A stretch of 6,423 nt of DNA from Thermodesulfobacteriota bacterium (GTDB taxonomy: Bacteria; Desulfobacterota; BSN033; UBA1163), in assembly GCA_030024065.1 (NCBI GenBank), contig JASEIE010000233.1:1-6423 (forward strand), read 5' to 3'. Shown here piece by piece: positions 1-6,269 of this stretch. The notes beneath the pieces were generated by a model. It ran no database searches, was not told where the DNA came from, and saw only the letters and a program-made list of their open reading frames with translations. Numbering within the stretch: the first letter of the stretch is position 1; every line of letters begins with the position of its first letter. The position numbers were made by a program, and so were the translations under genes.

Positions 1-486
1 CTTGGCATTGGAAGAACTTTTCAGATTGTACGTCCCCTTCAAGGCCTTAGTTTATTGCAAAATGTTATGTTGGGATCCCTTTTTGGACAGGGAAATAGTC
101 AAAAGGAAGCTCGGAAAGAAGCACGAGAGATATGTGAATTTTTAGGTCTTACACAAATTGAAAGGGATATAGCAAAACTTACCGTATTAGAAATTAAGAA
201 AATGGAGATAGCCCGTGCTCTGGCTATACAACCCAAGTGTTTGTTCTTAGATGAGGTTATGGCGGGCTTGAATATAGACGAAACCAAGGAGGTGATCGAA
301 TCGGTACGAAAAATTCGTGCCCAAGGCATATCCATCTGTGTCATTGAACATGTAATGAGTGTAATAAGGGAACTAACCGAGAGGGTCATAGTTCTCGACA
401 GGGGAGAAAAGATAGCAGAAGGCCCGTATGAAGAAGTATCTAACAATCCGAGAGTAATAAGTGCTTACTTAGGTGAGGAGGAATAG
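1..486 (+). CDS. livG: Branched-chain amino acid type ABC transporter ATP-binding protein, LivG family (5' partial)
   Basis: ATPase subunit of a Liv (HAAT) type importer, acting on the cytoplasmic face of the membrane to power uptake of branched-chain amino acids or related organic acids. The open frame runs in from the window edge, so about 90 N-terminal residues including Walker A are missing; 161 residues are visible. In fragment numbering I see the Q-loop in RTFQ (Q8), the ABC signature region at 60-74 ending MEIARAL, Walker B plus catalytic Glu at 80-85 (CLFLDE), D-loop AGLN at 88-91 and the H-loop His at 117. The signature begins LTVLEIK rather than LSGGQ; LivG proteins often depart from the canonical signature, and the LDEVMAGLN form is familiar in one subfamily. 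A TTG at 55 is internal, because homology continues upstream of it. The stop overlaps the next gene by one base, so the two are probably translationally coupled. Family is clear; the substrate is not. Confidence 0.93.
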   Translation, partial: LGIGRTFQIVRPLQGLSLLQNVMLGSLFGQGNSQKEARKEAREICEFLGLTQIERDIAKLTVLEIKKMEIARALAIQPKCLFLDEVMAGLNIDETKEVIESVRKIRAQGISICVIEHVMSVIRELTERVIVLDRGEKIAEGPYEEVSNNPRVISAYLGEEE

Positions 487-1187
487 TGCTTGTAGTCAAA
501 GAAATAAATAATTACTACGGGAAACTACATGTACTCAGGGATCTATCGATAAAGGTGGGAAAGGAATCGGTGGGTTTGTTTGGACCGAATGGAGCCGGAA
601 AGACCACATTAATAAATGCTATTATAGGATTAGCCAAACCAGCAAGTGGGGAGATCACTTTCGAGGACAAATCTCTACTTCCTTTTGAAACATACCAGAT
701 AATTCGCCAGGGTATCGCTTTAGTTCCTCAAAGCAGAGAACTTTTCCCCCTCATGTCTGTCCGGGGGAACTTGGAATCCGGGGCCTCTTACGTTCCTGGA
801 GCGAGAGAAAAAATGAACGAGACAATGGAGTTCGTTTTTGAGTTATTCCCTGTTCTAAGGGAGCGGTTAAATCAGCTTGCCGGGACTTTGAGCGGGGGAG
901 AACAACGGATGCTGGCAATTGGGCGTGCCCTCATGGCGGCTCCAAAACTCCTCATATTGGATGAACCATCTACGGGATTGCAGCCTTCCTTAGTATCCCA
1001 CCTTTTCCATAGGCTGAAAGAGATCAAAGAAAGGGTCTCCATTCTATTGGCAGAACAAAACGTTCGCCAGAGTTTAAAAGCAGTTGATAAGGGATATGTA
1101 ATCGAGAATGGGAGAATTGTTTTAGAAAACGATGCCGAAGTTTTAGCGCATAATGAACATGTGAGGAAATCTTATCTTGGCTTATGA
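486..1187 (+). CDS. livF: Branched-chain amino acid type ABC transporter ATP-binding protein, LivF family
   Basis: Second ATPase of the Liv-type importer, expected to pair with the LivG-type subunit encoded just upstream. At 233 residues it has normal family length. Motifs in order: Walker A GPNGAGKTT at 33-41, Q-loop Q82 in VPQSRELFP, signature LSGGEQ at 135-140, Walker B LLILDE at 155-160, D-loop STGLQP at 162-167, and AEQN at 189-192, where the usual switch His is replaced by Gln as is normal in LivF. The start is a GTG whose G is the last base of the upstream TAG stop. A strong Shine-Dalgarno stretch (AGGTGAGGAGG, 471-481) lies inside the end of the preceding gene, and the N-terminus MLVVKEINNYYGK matches the family start. 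Permeases and the binding protein are not in this window. Isoleucine is often encoded by ATA, as in the preceding gene and unlike the genes downstream. Confidence 0.95.
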   Translation: MLVVKEINNYYGKLHVLRDLSIKVGKESVGLFGPNGAGKTTLINAIIGLAKPASGEITFEDKSLLPFETYQIIRQGIALVPQSRELFPLMSVRGNLESGASYVPGAREKMNETMEFVFELFPVLRERLNQLAGTLSGGEQRMLAIGRALMAAPKLLILDEPSTGLQPSLVSHLFHRLKEIKERVSILLAEQNVRQSLKAVDKGYVIENGRIVLENDAEVLAHNEHVRKSYLGL

Positions 1188-1216
1188 TTTTTTCATGCCC
1201 TAAACTGGGGCCATTG

Positions 1217-1245
1217 TTGGTTCGTGCTGGGTTCTCAAATATGAT
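1217..1245 (+). promoter_or_regulatory. Possible sigma70-type promoter for the catabolic cluster
   Basis: A TATGAT hexamer (1240-1245, five of six to TATAAT) lies 17 bases after TTGGTT (1217-1222, three of six to TTGACA). It sits in the only sizeable gap between the transporter genes and the catabolic genes, where a new promoter is expected. The -35 match is weak and the composition permits chance hits, so this is tentative. I saw no inverted repeat here that would serve as a TetR-type operator. Confidence 0.2.
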
Positions 1246-1345
1246 GGATTTGCAACTGGATGTGCACAAAGAGATTAGACTGCCCCCCACACCAAAAGGT
1301 AAACATACCCGAACTCCCCTTCTGAACCATGCCCACACCCTTTTT

Positions 1346-1352
1346 AAGGAGA
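1346..1352 (+). promoter_or_regulatory. Shine-Dalgarno-like AAGGAGA inside the TetR remnant
   Basis: AAGGAGA ends nine bases before an ATG at 1362 that opens the ligand-binding-domain frame. The same bases code for the Lys-Glu of FKEKG in the other frame, so the site may be accidental. It makes 1362 a better start than ATG 1329, which has no such sequence upstream. Confidence 0.4.
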
Positions 1353-1361
1353 AGGGATTCT

Positions 1362-1760
1362 ATGCCTCTGAGAAAAGAAATCCAGATATCAGTCGCTTCC
1401 TTTAGAGATCGTCGTGAGGTGGAAAGGGTTGGTATCTTAATATTTTTTGAATTTGCTCGGGAACATCAAGCCATTTATCGTTTAATTCCAGAAACAGAGA
1501 TGGTTAACGCGGAAGTGGGCAAATGGTATTATCAGAAAATTGCCGAGGGTTATATCCGAGGCCTAAGGAAGGGGATCGAGGCAGGTCAGATCAGGAAACT
1601 CGACCATGAATTGATGGCCTATTCCATCATGGGGCTGGTTCATTTTGTCGCCCTTCACTGGATCATCTGGAATCCTTCATCCAGGGCGAGGGTTCCTCCT
1701 AAAATTCTTTACGACATCATGGAGTTCATCTTCTTTGGTCTCCAAATGTCATCCGATTAA
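1362..1760 (+). CDS. Possible residual product: TetR ligand-binding domain lacking its DNA-binding domain
   Basis: If translated from ATG 1362, this frame gives 132 residues corresponding to the effector-binding and dimerisation part of a TetR-family regulator. FFEFAREH falls at residues 28-35, followed by IYRL, then the amphipathic KWYYQKIAEGYIRGLRKGIEAG region, and a hydrophobic helix around GLVHFVALHWIIW near the dimer interface. There is no helix-turn-helix, so it should not bind DNA; it could at most bind a ligand or form mixed dimers with an intact paralogue. An annotation tool might instead choose ATG 1329, adding 11 residues (MPTPFLRRRDS) that do not resemble the family. The stop is only three bases before the next ATG, and that gene has no ribosome site of its own, so translation of this frame may matter for coupling. 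Whether it is functional or a decaying remnant cannot be settled from sequence alone. Confidence 0.5.
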   Translation: MPLRKEIQISVASFRDRREVERVGILIFFEFAREHQAIYRLIPETEMVNAEVGKWYYQKIAEGYIRGLRKGIEAGQIRKLDHELMAYSIMGLVHFVALHWIIWNPSSRARVPPKILYDIMEFIFFGLQMSSD

Positions 1761-1763
1761 AAA

Positions 1764-2519
1764 ATGGGAGCCTCAAAATCCTTAAAAAATAAGGTTGTCC
1801 TCGTCACCGGGGCGAGTTCAGGGATTGGTGCTGCCCTCGTCAGGGCCTTCTCACAAAGAGAAGCTCGGGTCTCACTGGCTGCTCGTCGTTTGGAGAAACT
1901 TCAAGAAGTAACTCTTGATTGCGAGAGTGAGAGCTTATGTGTAAAATGCGATGTGACCCATGCCGAAGATCGTAAAGATCTGGTAGATCAGACATTAAAA
2001 AAATGGGGTAGAATCGACATTCTCATCAACAATGCTGGCATCGGCATGTACGGAGAGCTTGAAGATAACAGTGAAAGGGAGATTAGAAATCTGTTCGAAG
2101 TCAATGTCTTTGGCGCCATATTCCTTACCCAGATTGTTTTACCCATCATGAAAAGGCAAGGGGAAGGTGTCATCACCAATATCAGTTCTATCGGCGGACT
2201 GGTTGCTCACTCAAATAAAGTCACCCCTTACATATCAGCCAAACATGCAGTCATTGGCTTTACAAGGGGGTTAGCCAAAGATCTTCAAGGAACAGGAATT
2301 AAAGTCAATGTGGTCTGTCCTTACCTCACATCGACAGAATTTTTTGAAGCTTCAGTGGGAACACTTAAAATGTCGGGGATAATTGAGCAGTTCCGTTCAA
2401 AAATGGATACCCCGGGGCGGGTTGCTCAGGGAGTTATCGATCAGATCTTTTCAGACCGGGTCATTATTTTCCCGACAGAGATGTCTGAGAAGGCTTATCA
2501 CAAATTCCGAGATCTTTAA
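1764..2519 (+). CDS. Short-chain dehydrogenase/reductase (SDR), probably NADP(H)-linked
   Basis: Classical SDR oxidoreductase of 251 residues with a single Rossmann domain, expected in the cytoplasm, interconverting an alcohol and a ketone. Visible motifs: cofactor-binding TGASSGIG at 15-22; Arg41-Arg42 after strand beta-2, which in this family favours NADP(H); CDV at 62-64; NNAG at 89-92; the catalytic set Asn114, Ser142, Tyr156 and Lys160 (YISAK). The spacing from Ser to Tyr is 14 rather than the common 13, a tolerable one-residue difference. The C-terminal part (IIFPTEMSEKAYHKF) resembles SDRs annotated generally as ketoacyl reductase-like, but the substrate cannot be named. The ATG is three bases after the TetR-remnant stop and has no Shine-Dalgarno sequence, so translation probably depends on ribosomes finishing the upstream frame. 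A hydroxyacyl-CoA or cyclic alcohol substrate is an inference from the neighbours. Confidence 0.9.
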   Translation: MGASKSLKNKVVLVTGASSGIGAALVRAFSQREARVSLAARRLEKLQEVTLDCESESLCVKCDVTHAEDRKDLVDQTLKKWGRIDILINNAGIGMYGELEDNSEREIRNLFEVNVFGAIFLTQIVLPIMKRQGEGVITNISSIGGLVAHSNKVTPYISAKHAVIGFTRGLAKDLQGTGIKVNVVCPYLTSTEFFEASVGTLKMSGIIEQFRSKMDTPGRVAQGVIDQIFSDRVIIFPTEMSEKAYHKFRDL

Positions 2520-2524
2520 CTTCA

Positions 2525-2530
2525 GCAGGG
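2525..2530 (+). promoter_or_regulatory. Ribosome binding site favouring ATG 2540 over TTG 2531
   Basis: GCAGGG ends nine bases before ATG 2540, a good spacing, but directly abuts TTG 2531. Homology to SDR proteins also begins close to TKTALITGG, so the three extra residues of the TTG start are unnecessary. Confidence 0.5.
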
Positions 2531-2539
2531 TTGAAACTG

Positions 2540-3286
2540 ATGCAAACAAAAGAGACCAAAACAGCACTGATTACCGGCGGGGCCTCGGGTATGGGAAAAG
2601 CGATTGCCCAAAAACTCTCCCAATCTGAAATCTCCATCTATATCGCCGACATTAATATTATCCAAGCCCAAGGGGTAGCAAATGACATTACCCAAAGGGG
2701 TGGAAAGTGTAAAGCCTTTCGGGTGGATATCTCCAATAGTATCATGGTGGAAGATCTTTTTAGGCAACTGCGGGAACAAACCGAAAGATTGGATCTTCTG
2801 GTCAATGCAGCTGCCATTCTCGATCAGACCATCTTTATCGAAGAGATGACCGATGAGCAATGGAAGCGAATGATCTCCATCAATCTGGACGGAACCTTCT
2901 ATTGTTGTAGAGAGGCTGTTCGTTGGATGAAAGAACAACATAGCGGTCGAATCATCAATTTCAGTTCGGTGGCTGGCCTCACCCCTACCCCCGGAGCGCT
3001 CCATTATAGCGTGGCCAAGGGAGCCATCATTCAACTGACTCGAACCCTCGCCAGGGAAGTGGCTCGTTACAATATTCGTGTCAACGCCATTGCACCGGGC
3101 TATATTGAAACCCCAATGCTCGACAAAATTGAAAATCACTTTAAAGAATTCATTTTAAAAAACACTCCTCTCAAAAGGTTTGGCACGGTAGAAGAAATTG
3201 CAAGTTTAGTCGCTTTTCTTGCCAGCCCTGAGGCTGACTTTTTCACCGGGCAGGTCTTCAGCCCGAATGGAGGTTTTGTCATTTAA
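2540..3286 (+). CDS. Short-chain dehydrogenase/reductase (SDR), FabG-like, probably NAD(H)-linked
   Basis: Classical SDR of 248 residues from ATG 2540, closer to the FabG / 3-hydroxyacyl-CoA dehydrogenase pattern than its neighbour. Motifs: TGGASGMG at 12-19; Asp37 at the end of strand beta-2 (IADIN), which in this family selects NAD(H) over NADP(H); VDI at 62-64; NAAA at 89-92 in place of the usual NNAG; catalytic Asn115, Ser143, Tyr156 and Lys160 with standard spacing; and the PGYIETPM segment at 186-193 typical of substrate-loop entry. The C-terminus (FTGQVFSPNGGFVI) follows the FabG-type ending closely. It starts 20 bases after the preceding SDR and shares its direction, so the two are almost certainly cotranscribed. 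With an enoyl-CoA hydratase next in line, oxidation of a 3-hydroxyacyl-CoA with NAD+ is the likeliest role. FabG-type reduction in fatty acid synthesis is less likely given the catabolic context. Confidence 0.92.
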   Translation: MQTKETKTALITGGASGMGKAIAQKLSQSEISIYIADINIIQAQGVANDITQRGGKCKAFRVDISNSIMVEDLFRQLREQTERLDLLVNAAAILDQTIFIEEMTDEQWKRMISINLDGTFYCCREAVRWMKEQHSGRIINFSSVAGLTPTPGALHYSVAKGAIIQLTRTLAREVARYNIRVNAIAPGYIETPMLDKIENHFKEFILKNTPLKRFGTVEEIASLVAFLASPEADFFTGQVFSPNGGFVI

Positions 3287-3323
3287 TCAAAAAAGAAAAG
3301 ACTTATAGAAGGAGGAATGATCC

Positions 3324-4112
3324 ATGCCAAACGATTTTCCTAATTTAATCATTCATCAGACTGAGGATATATGTTGGGTTCAGATCAACCGTTCGGAGGA
3401 TCGGAATTCCCTTAATTCAGAGCTGTTAATAGAATTAACCAACCATTTAGAAGGAACGGAAAAGTCCGGTATAAGGGCAATCGTTTATAGGGGGGCTGGA
3501 GAAACTTATTTTATCGGTGGTGCTGATGGCGTGGAGATGCATTTATTCTCTCCTCCGGAGGCCAGAGTGTTTTCCATAACGATTCAAAATTTGTTTAACC
3601 GGATGGAGGCCAGTCCACTGCTGATGGTAGCGGCCATCAATGGCCTCTGTTTCGGCGGGGGATACGAATTTGCCCTGACCTGCGACTTTCGAATTGCCAG
3701 CAAACGGGCTCGGATCGGTTTGCCAGAGGTTAAGGTAGGTATCATTCCGGGAGGTGGAGGCACCCAGCGACTCTCTCGATTGGTGGGGGTAGGGAAGGCC
3801 CTTGAGATAATTTTGAGTGGTCACCTCTACAGCGGCGAGGAGGCCTTTGAAATGGGATTGGTCCATTATTTAGCTGAACATGAAGAGCTGGAAAAAAAGG
3901 CCGAAGAAATTCTCAGGAAAATATTTACAATTCCTCAGCATGCATTATCTTCTGCTAAAAAAGCGGTATATGCGTCCCAATATCTTCCCTTTGATCAGGG
4001 ATTAAAAGTGGAAACCGAAGAGTTTGGAAAATGTTTTACCCATGACTATTTTCGAAAATTGATTCAAGAACAACTCAGGGATGGTCGTCTGAAAACAACC
4101 CTGCGATGGTAA
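3324..4112 (+). CDS. Enoyl-CoA hydratase/isomerase (crotonase) family protein
   Basis: Crotonase-fold enzyme of 262 residues, the usual length, expected to add water across the double bond of a 2-enoyl-CoA in the cytoplasm. The first oxyanion-hole segment is [11 protein letters not shown] (62-72), corresponding to the FxAGAD pattern. The second is the triple glycine of CFGGGYE, where Gly112 should supply the backbone amide. Both glutamates needed for hydratase chemistry are present: Glu115 in GGGYE and Glu135 in GLPEV. The [12 protein letters not shown] stretch (139-150) is the family hallmark. With both glutamates retained, a true hydratase is more likely than an isomerase or thioesterase-like member, though acyl chain or ring specificity is not readable. 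The start is supported by a strong AAGGAGG (3309-3315) eight bases ahead of the ATG. A 37-base gap, the largest between genes in the catabolic block after the TetR remnant, separates it from the SDR and holds no terminator-like hairpin. Confidence 0.94.
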   Translation: MPNDFPNLIIHQTEDICWVQINRSEDRNSLNSELLIELTNHLEGTEKSGIRAIVYRGAGETYFIGGADGVEMHLFSPPEARVFSITIQNLFNRMEASPLLMVAAINGLCFGGGYEFALTCDFRIASKRARIGLPEVKVGIIPGGGGTQRLSRLVGVGKALEIILSGHLYSGEEAFEMGLVHYLAEHEELEKKAEEILRKIFTIPQHALSSAKKAVYASQYLPFDQGLKVETEEFGKCFTHDYFRKLIQEQLRDGRLKTTLRW

Positions 4113-4137
4113 AATTCAAAGAGGGGAAAACAAAGAG

Positions 4138-4716
4138 ATGAAAGCCATAGGGATTGCAGGAAGTTTTCGGGAAAATAGTAATACAGAGTTTTATGTGAAG
4201 AAAGCCCTGGAAACCCTTCAACTTAGAGAGATCGAAACGGAATTGATCACCCTCCGTGGAAAGACGATTAAGCCCTGCACAGGATGTTACGACTGTGTGG
4301 ACTTACACCGATGTACCATAGAAGAGGATGACTTTGATGAGATATTTAAGAAGATGAAGGAGGCCGATGGCATCATTGTTGGTTCTCCAGTCTATTTCAG
4401 TTCCGTTGTTCCTCAACTAATGTCGCTTCTCGATCGAGCTGGATTTGTAGCCCTCTGGTCGGGAAGGTTTTTCTCCCGTAAGGTTGGAGGACCCATTACC
4501 GTGGCCCGTCGTGCAGGCCATAACCTTGCCTTCTCTCAGCTCCTCCTCTGGTTTTTTATCAACGGAATGATTGTTCCTGGATCAACTTACTGGAATGTTG
4601 GAGTCGCAGGTGCTCGAGGCGCTCGTAATGCTAAAGAGGATGAGGAAGGGATTCAAACGATGATCCAATTTGCGGAGAATATGGCGTGGTTGATGGAGAA
4701 GGTAGGTCATAAATAG
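4138..4716 (+). CDS. Iron-sulfur flavoprotein, flavodoxin-fold NADPH-dependent FMN reductase family
   Basis: A 192-residue flavodoxin-like protein expected to bind FMN and a [4Fe-4S] cluster and to act as a soluble electron carrier or reductase. The N-terminal GSFRENSNTE (8-17) is the FMN phosphate-binding loop of the family. Four cysteines at 47, 50, 53 and 59 form C-X2-C-X2-C-X5-C, which fits the compact motif that holds the cluster in archaeal and bacterial iron-sulfur flavoproteins (Isf). GSPVYFSSVVPQLMSLLDRAG (82-102) is the isoalloxazine-side segment, and the C-terminal half (VARRAGHNLAFSQLL, then GMIVPGSTYWN) also follows Isf-type proteins. It lies 25 bases after the hydratase, with GAGGGG at 4121-4126 as ribosome site. 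Isf proteins are known mainly from anaerobes. Its partner here is unknown; electron transfer for an acyl-CoA or ring redox step, or protection against oxidants, are both possible. Confidence 0.87.
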   Translation: MKAIGIAGSFRENSNTEFYVKKALETLQLREIETELITLRGKTIKPCTGCYDCVDLHRCTIEEDDFDEIFKKMKEADGIIVGSPVYFSSVVPQLMSLLDRAGFVALWSGRFFSRKVGGPITVARRAGHNLAFSQLLLWFFINGMIVPGSTYWNVGVAGARGARNAKEDEEGIQTMIQFAENMAWLMEKVGHK

Positions 4717-4725
4717 GAGGGACCG

Positions 4726-6249
4726 ATGCATGGAATTGGATATTGGATTACGAAGAGAAAAGAGTTAACTCCAAATCATCTGGCCATCATAGATAAAGAA
4801 AGACGAGTAACCTATGCCCATTTGAATCAAAAGGTTAATCAACTCTCAAATTCGCTTCAAGAATCGGGCCTTCATTATGGAGATCGCTGTGCAATTCTCG
4901 CTTATAACTGCCTTGAGTTTGTGGAGGTTCTCCTTGCCACTGCCAAATTAGGAGCCATTCTCGTCCCCTTAAACTACCGCCTCTCGGAAAGGGAACTTCA
5001 ATTTATCCTGGAAGATAGTGGGGCCACTTTTCTCTTCTATGGCGAGGATTTTTCAGAGAAGGTAGAGTCCTTACGTTCTCATATCGATGTAAGGCACTAT
5101 ATTCAGATAGGGGAAAAGGAAAGAACCTTTCCCGACCATCTTTATGAAACCTTCATCTCAAAACATCCTGCCATTGAACCCATTCCCCAAAAGCCCATTG
5201 ATCTGGATACTCCCCATATCATCATGTATACGGCAGGCACGACCGGAGTGCCCAAAGGAGCCATTCTAAGTCACGGGAACAATTTCTGGAATGCCATCAA
5301 TATGTCCCTGTGCATCGACCTCACCTCCGAAAGTACCGCTCTCACTGTTCTCCCCCTCTTCCATATTGGCGGAATCGGCCTATATACCCTTCCTACTCTC
5401 CATGCCGGCGGCACAGTGGTCATCCAAAAGGTCTTCGATCCTGAAATAACATTCTCATTAATTCAGAAGGAACGGATCACGGTGATGTTTGGGGTTCCTG
5501 CCATGTTCCTCTTTATGACCCAGCACCCCCAATTTAAAAAGGCAGACCTGAGCTCCATCCGATCCCTGATGAGTGGAGGGGCTCCGCTGCCAGTCCATCT
5601 CATCGAGGTCTTTTATGAAAAAGGGCTCTTTTTACAACAGGGATTCGGAATGAGTGAGGCTGCCCCTGGCATCGCTAGCCTCGGGAAGGATGATGCTCTC
5701 CGGAAAGCAGGATCGATTGGAAAACCACTTTTCCATGTCGAGGTTCGAGTTGTAGATGAGGAAGATCGTGATCTCCCTGCGGGTGAAGTGGGAGAGCTAC
5801 TCATCCGGGGTCCCAATGTGATGAAGGGATACTGGAATCGACCTGAAGCTAACGTCGAATCCTTCACAGGAGACTGGTTTCACACTGGGGATTTGGTGAA
5901 ATGCGATGAGGAGGGTTATCTTTATGTCGTCGATCGGAAAAAGGATATGTTCATCTCCGGAGGAGAGAATGTATATCCAGCAGAGGTAGAACATGTCCTC
6001 TATAGTCATCCAAAGATCGCCGAGGTGGCTGTGATTGGAATTCCAGATGAAAAATGGGGAGAGGTAGGAAAGGCCATCGTTGTCGCGAGGTTTGGAGAAA
6101 CTTTGACTCAAGAGGAAATCTTAAACTTCTGTCAGGATAAGCTGGCAAAATATAAAATCCCTAAGGGAGTGGAATTAACCACTCAATTACCGCGAAATCC
6201 TGCAGGGAAAGTGCTCAAGAGGGAACTTAAGAAAACCTTTTCCTCCTAA
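4726..6249 (+). CDS. AMP-binding acyl-CoA ligase (long-chain fatty acid / aromatic acid--CoA ligase type)
   Basis: ANL-superfamily enzyme of 507 residues that should activate a carboxylic acid with ATP to an acyl-adenylate and then to its CoA thioester, the committed step of the pathway. Core motifs are complete: the P-loop YTAGTTGVPK at 168-177, GFGMSE at 306-311 (the A5 position, ending in the Mg-coordinating Glu), HTGDL at 386-390 with the ribose-binding Asp389, the hinge DRKKD at 403-407, GGENVYPAEVE at 412-422, and the C-terminal NPAGK with catalytic Lys495. The length fits FadD/feruloyl-CoA ligase-like members rather than acetyl-CoA synthetase, which is larger. Acyl specificity cannot be read reliably. 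The gene begins nine bases after the flavoprotein stop, with AGGAGGG (4715-4721) overlapping that stop, so it is clearly in the same operon. Isoleucine is mostly ATC/ATT, with 3 ATA in 37 by hand count. Confidence 0.95.
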   Translation: MHGIGYWITKRKELTPNHLAIIDKERRVTYAHLNQKVNQLSNSLQESGLHYGDRCAILAYNCLEFVEVLLATAKLGAILVPLNYRLSERELQFILEDSGATFLFYGEDFSEKVESLRSHIDVRHYIQIGEKERTFPDHLYETFISKHPAIEPIPQKPIDLDTPHIIMYTAGTTGVPKGAILSHGNNFWNAINMSLCIDLTSESTALTVLPLFHIGGIGLYTLPTLHAGGTVVIQKVFDPEITFSLIQKERITVMFGVPAMFLFMTQHPQFKKADLSSIRSLMSGGAPLPVHLIEVFYEKGLFLQQGFGMSEAAPGIASLGKDDALRKAGSIGKPLFHVEVRVVDEEDRDLPAGEVGELLIRGPNVMKGYWNRPEANVESFTGDWFHTGDLVKCDEEGYLYVVDRKKDMFISGGENVYPAEVEHVLYSHPKIAEVAVIGIPDEKWGEVGKAIVVARFGETLTQEEILNFCQDKLAKYKIPKGVELTTQLPRNPAGKVLKRELKKTFSS

Positions 6250-6269
6250 ATTTATCTTTGTGATGACCC

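Larger units (their letters stand above)
1241..1760 (+). pseudogene. TetR-family transcriptional regulator, disrupted: recognition helices deleted and frame shifted
   Basis: Two pieces of one TetR-type gene lie in different frames. In the frame of position 1241, roughly 1295-1369 encodes a helix-1-like segment (RTPLLNHAHTLFKEKGFYAS), which resembles the usual opening of the TetR DNA-binding domain; this frame stops at 1405. In the next frame, from about 1362 to 1760, lies a typical TetR ligand-binding domain with FFEFAREHQAIYRL and a KWYYQKIAEGYIRGLRKGIE stretch. The two pieces meet near 1362-1371 with no room for helices 2 and 3, the turn and recognition helix, or the start of helix 4. Intact relatives are about 200 residues and the pieces sum to about 170, so I infer loss of about 35-45 codons by a deletion not divisible by three. 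The true start is uncertain (ATG 1241, GTG 1262 or elsewhere; none has a clear ribosome site). It lies just ahead of the genes it probably regulated. Confidence 0.7.

Noticed and set aside
178..222. Degenerate ABC signature in the LivG-type protein (LTVLEIK instead of LSGGQ)
   Set aside because: Deviating signatures are common in LivG proteins, especially those with LDEVMAGLN; Walker B, the catalytic Glu and the H-loop His are intact, so I do not read it as inactivation.
1184..1405. A 73-codon open frame starting inside the LivF stop
   Set aside because: Only its second half resembles anything (TetR helix 1); it has no ribosome site of its own beyond overlap with LivF, and is better explained as part of the disrupted TetR gene.
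2804..2815. NAAA in place of NNAG in the second SDR
   Set aside because: This variation occurs in functional SDRs, and the catalytic Asn, Ser, Tyr and Lys are all present.
2522..3139. A 205-codon open frame on the minus strand opposite the second SDR
   Set aside because: It lies wholly within a clear SDR gene, shows no recognisable domain and is a typical antisense shadow.
3287..3323. Possible terminator between the second SDR and the hydratase
   Set aside because: The gap is A-rich but has no inverted repeat, and a strong ribosome site follows directly; read-through is more likely.
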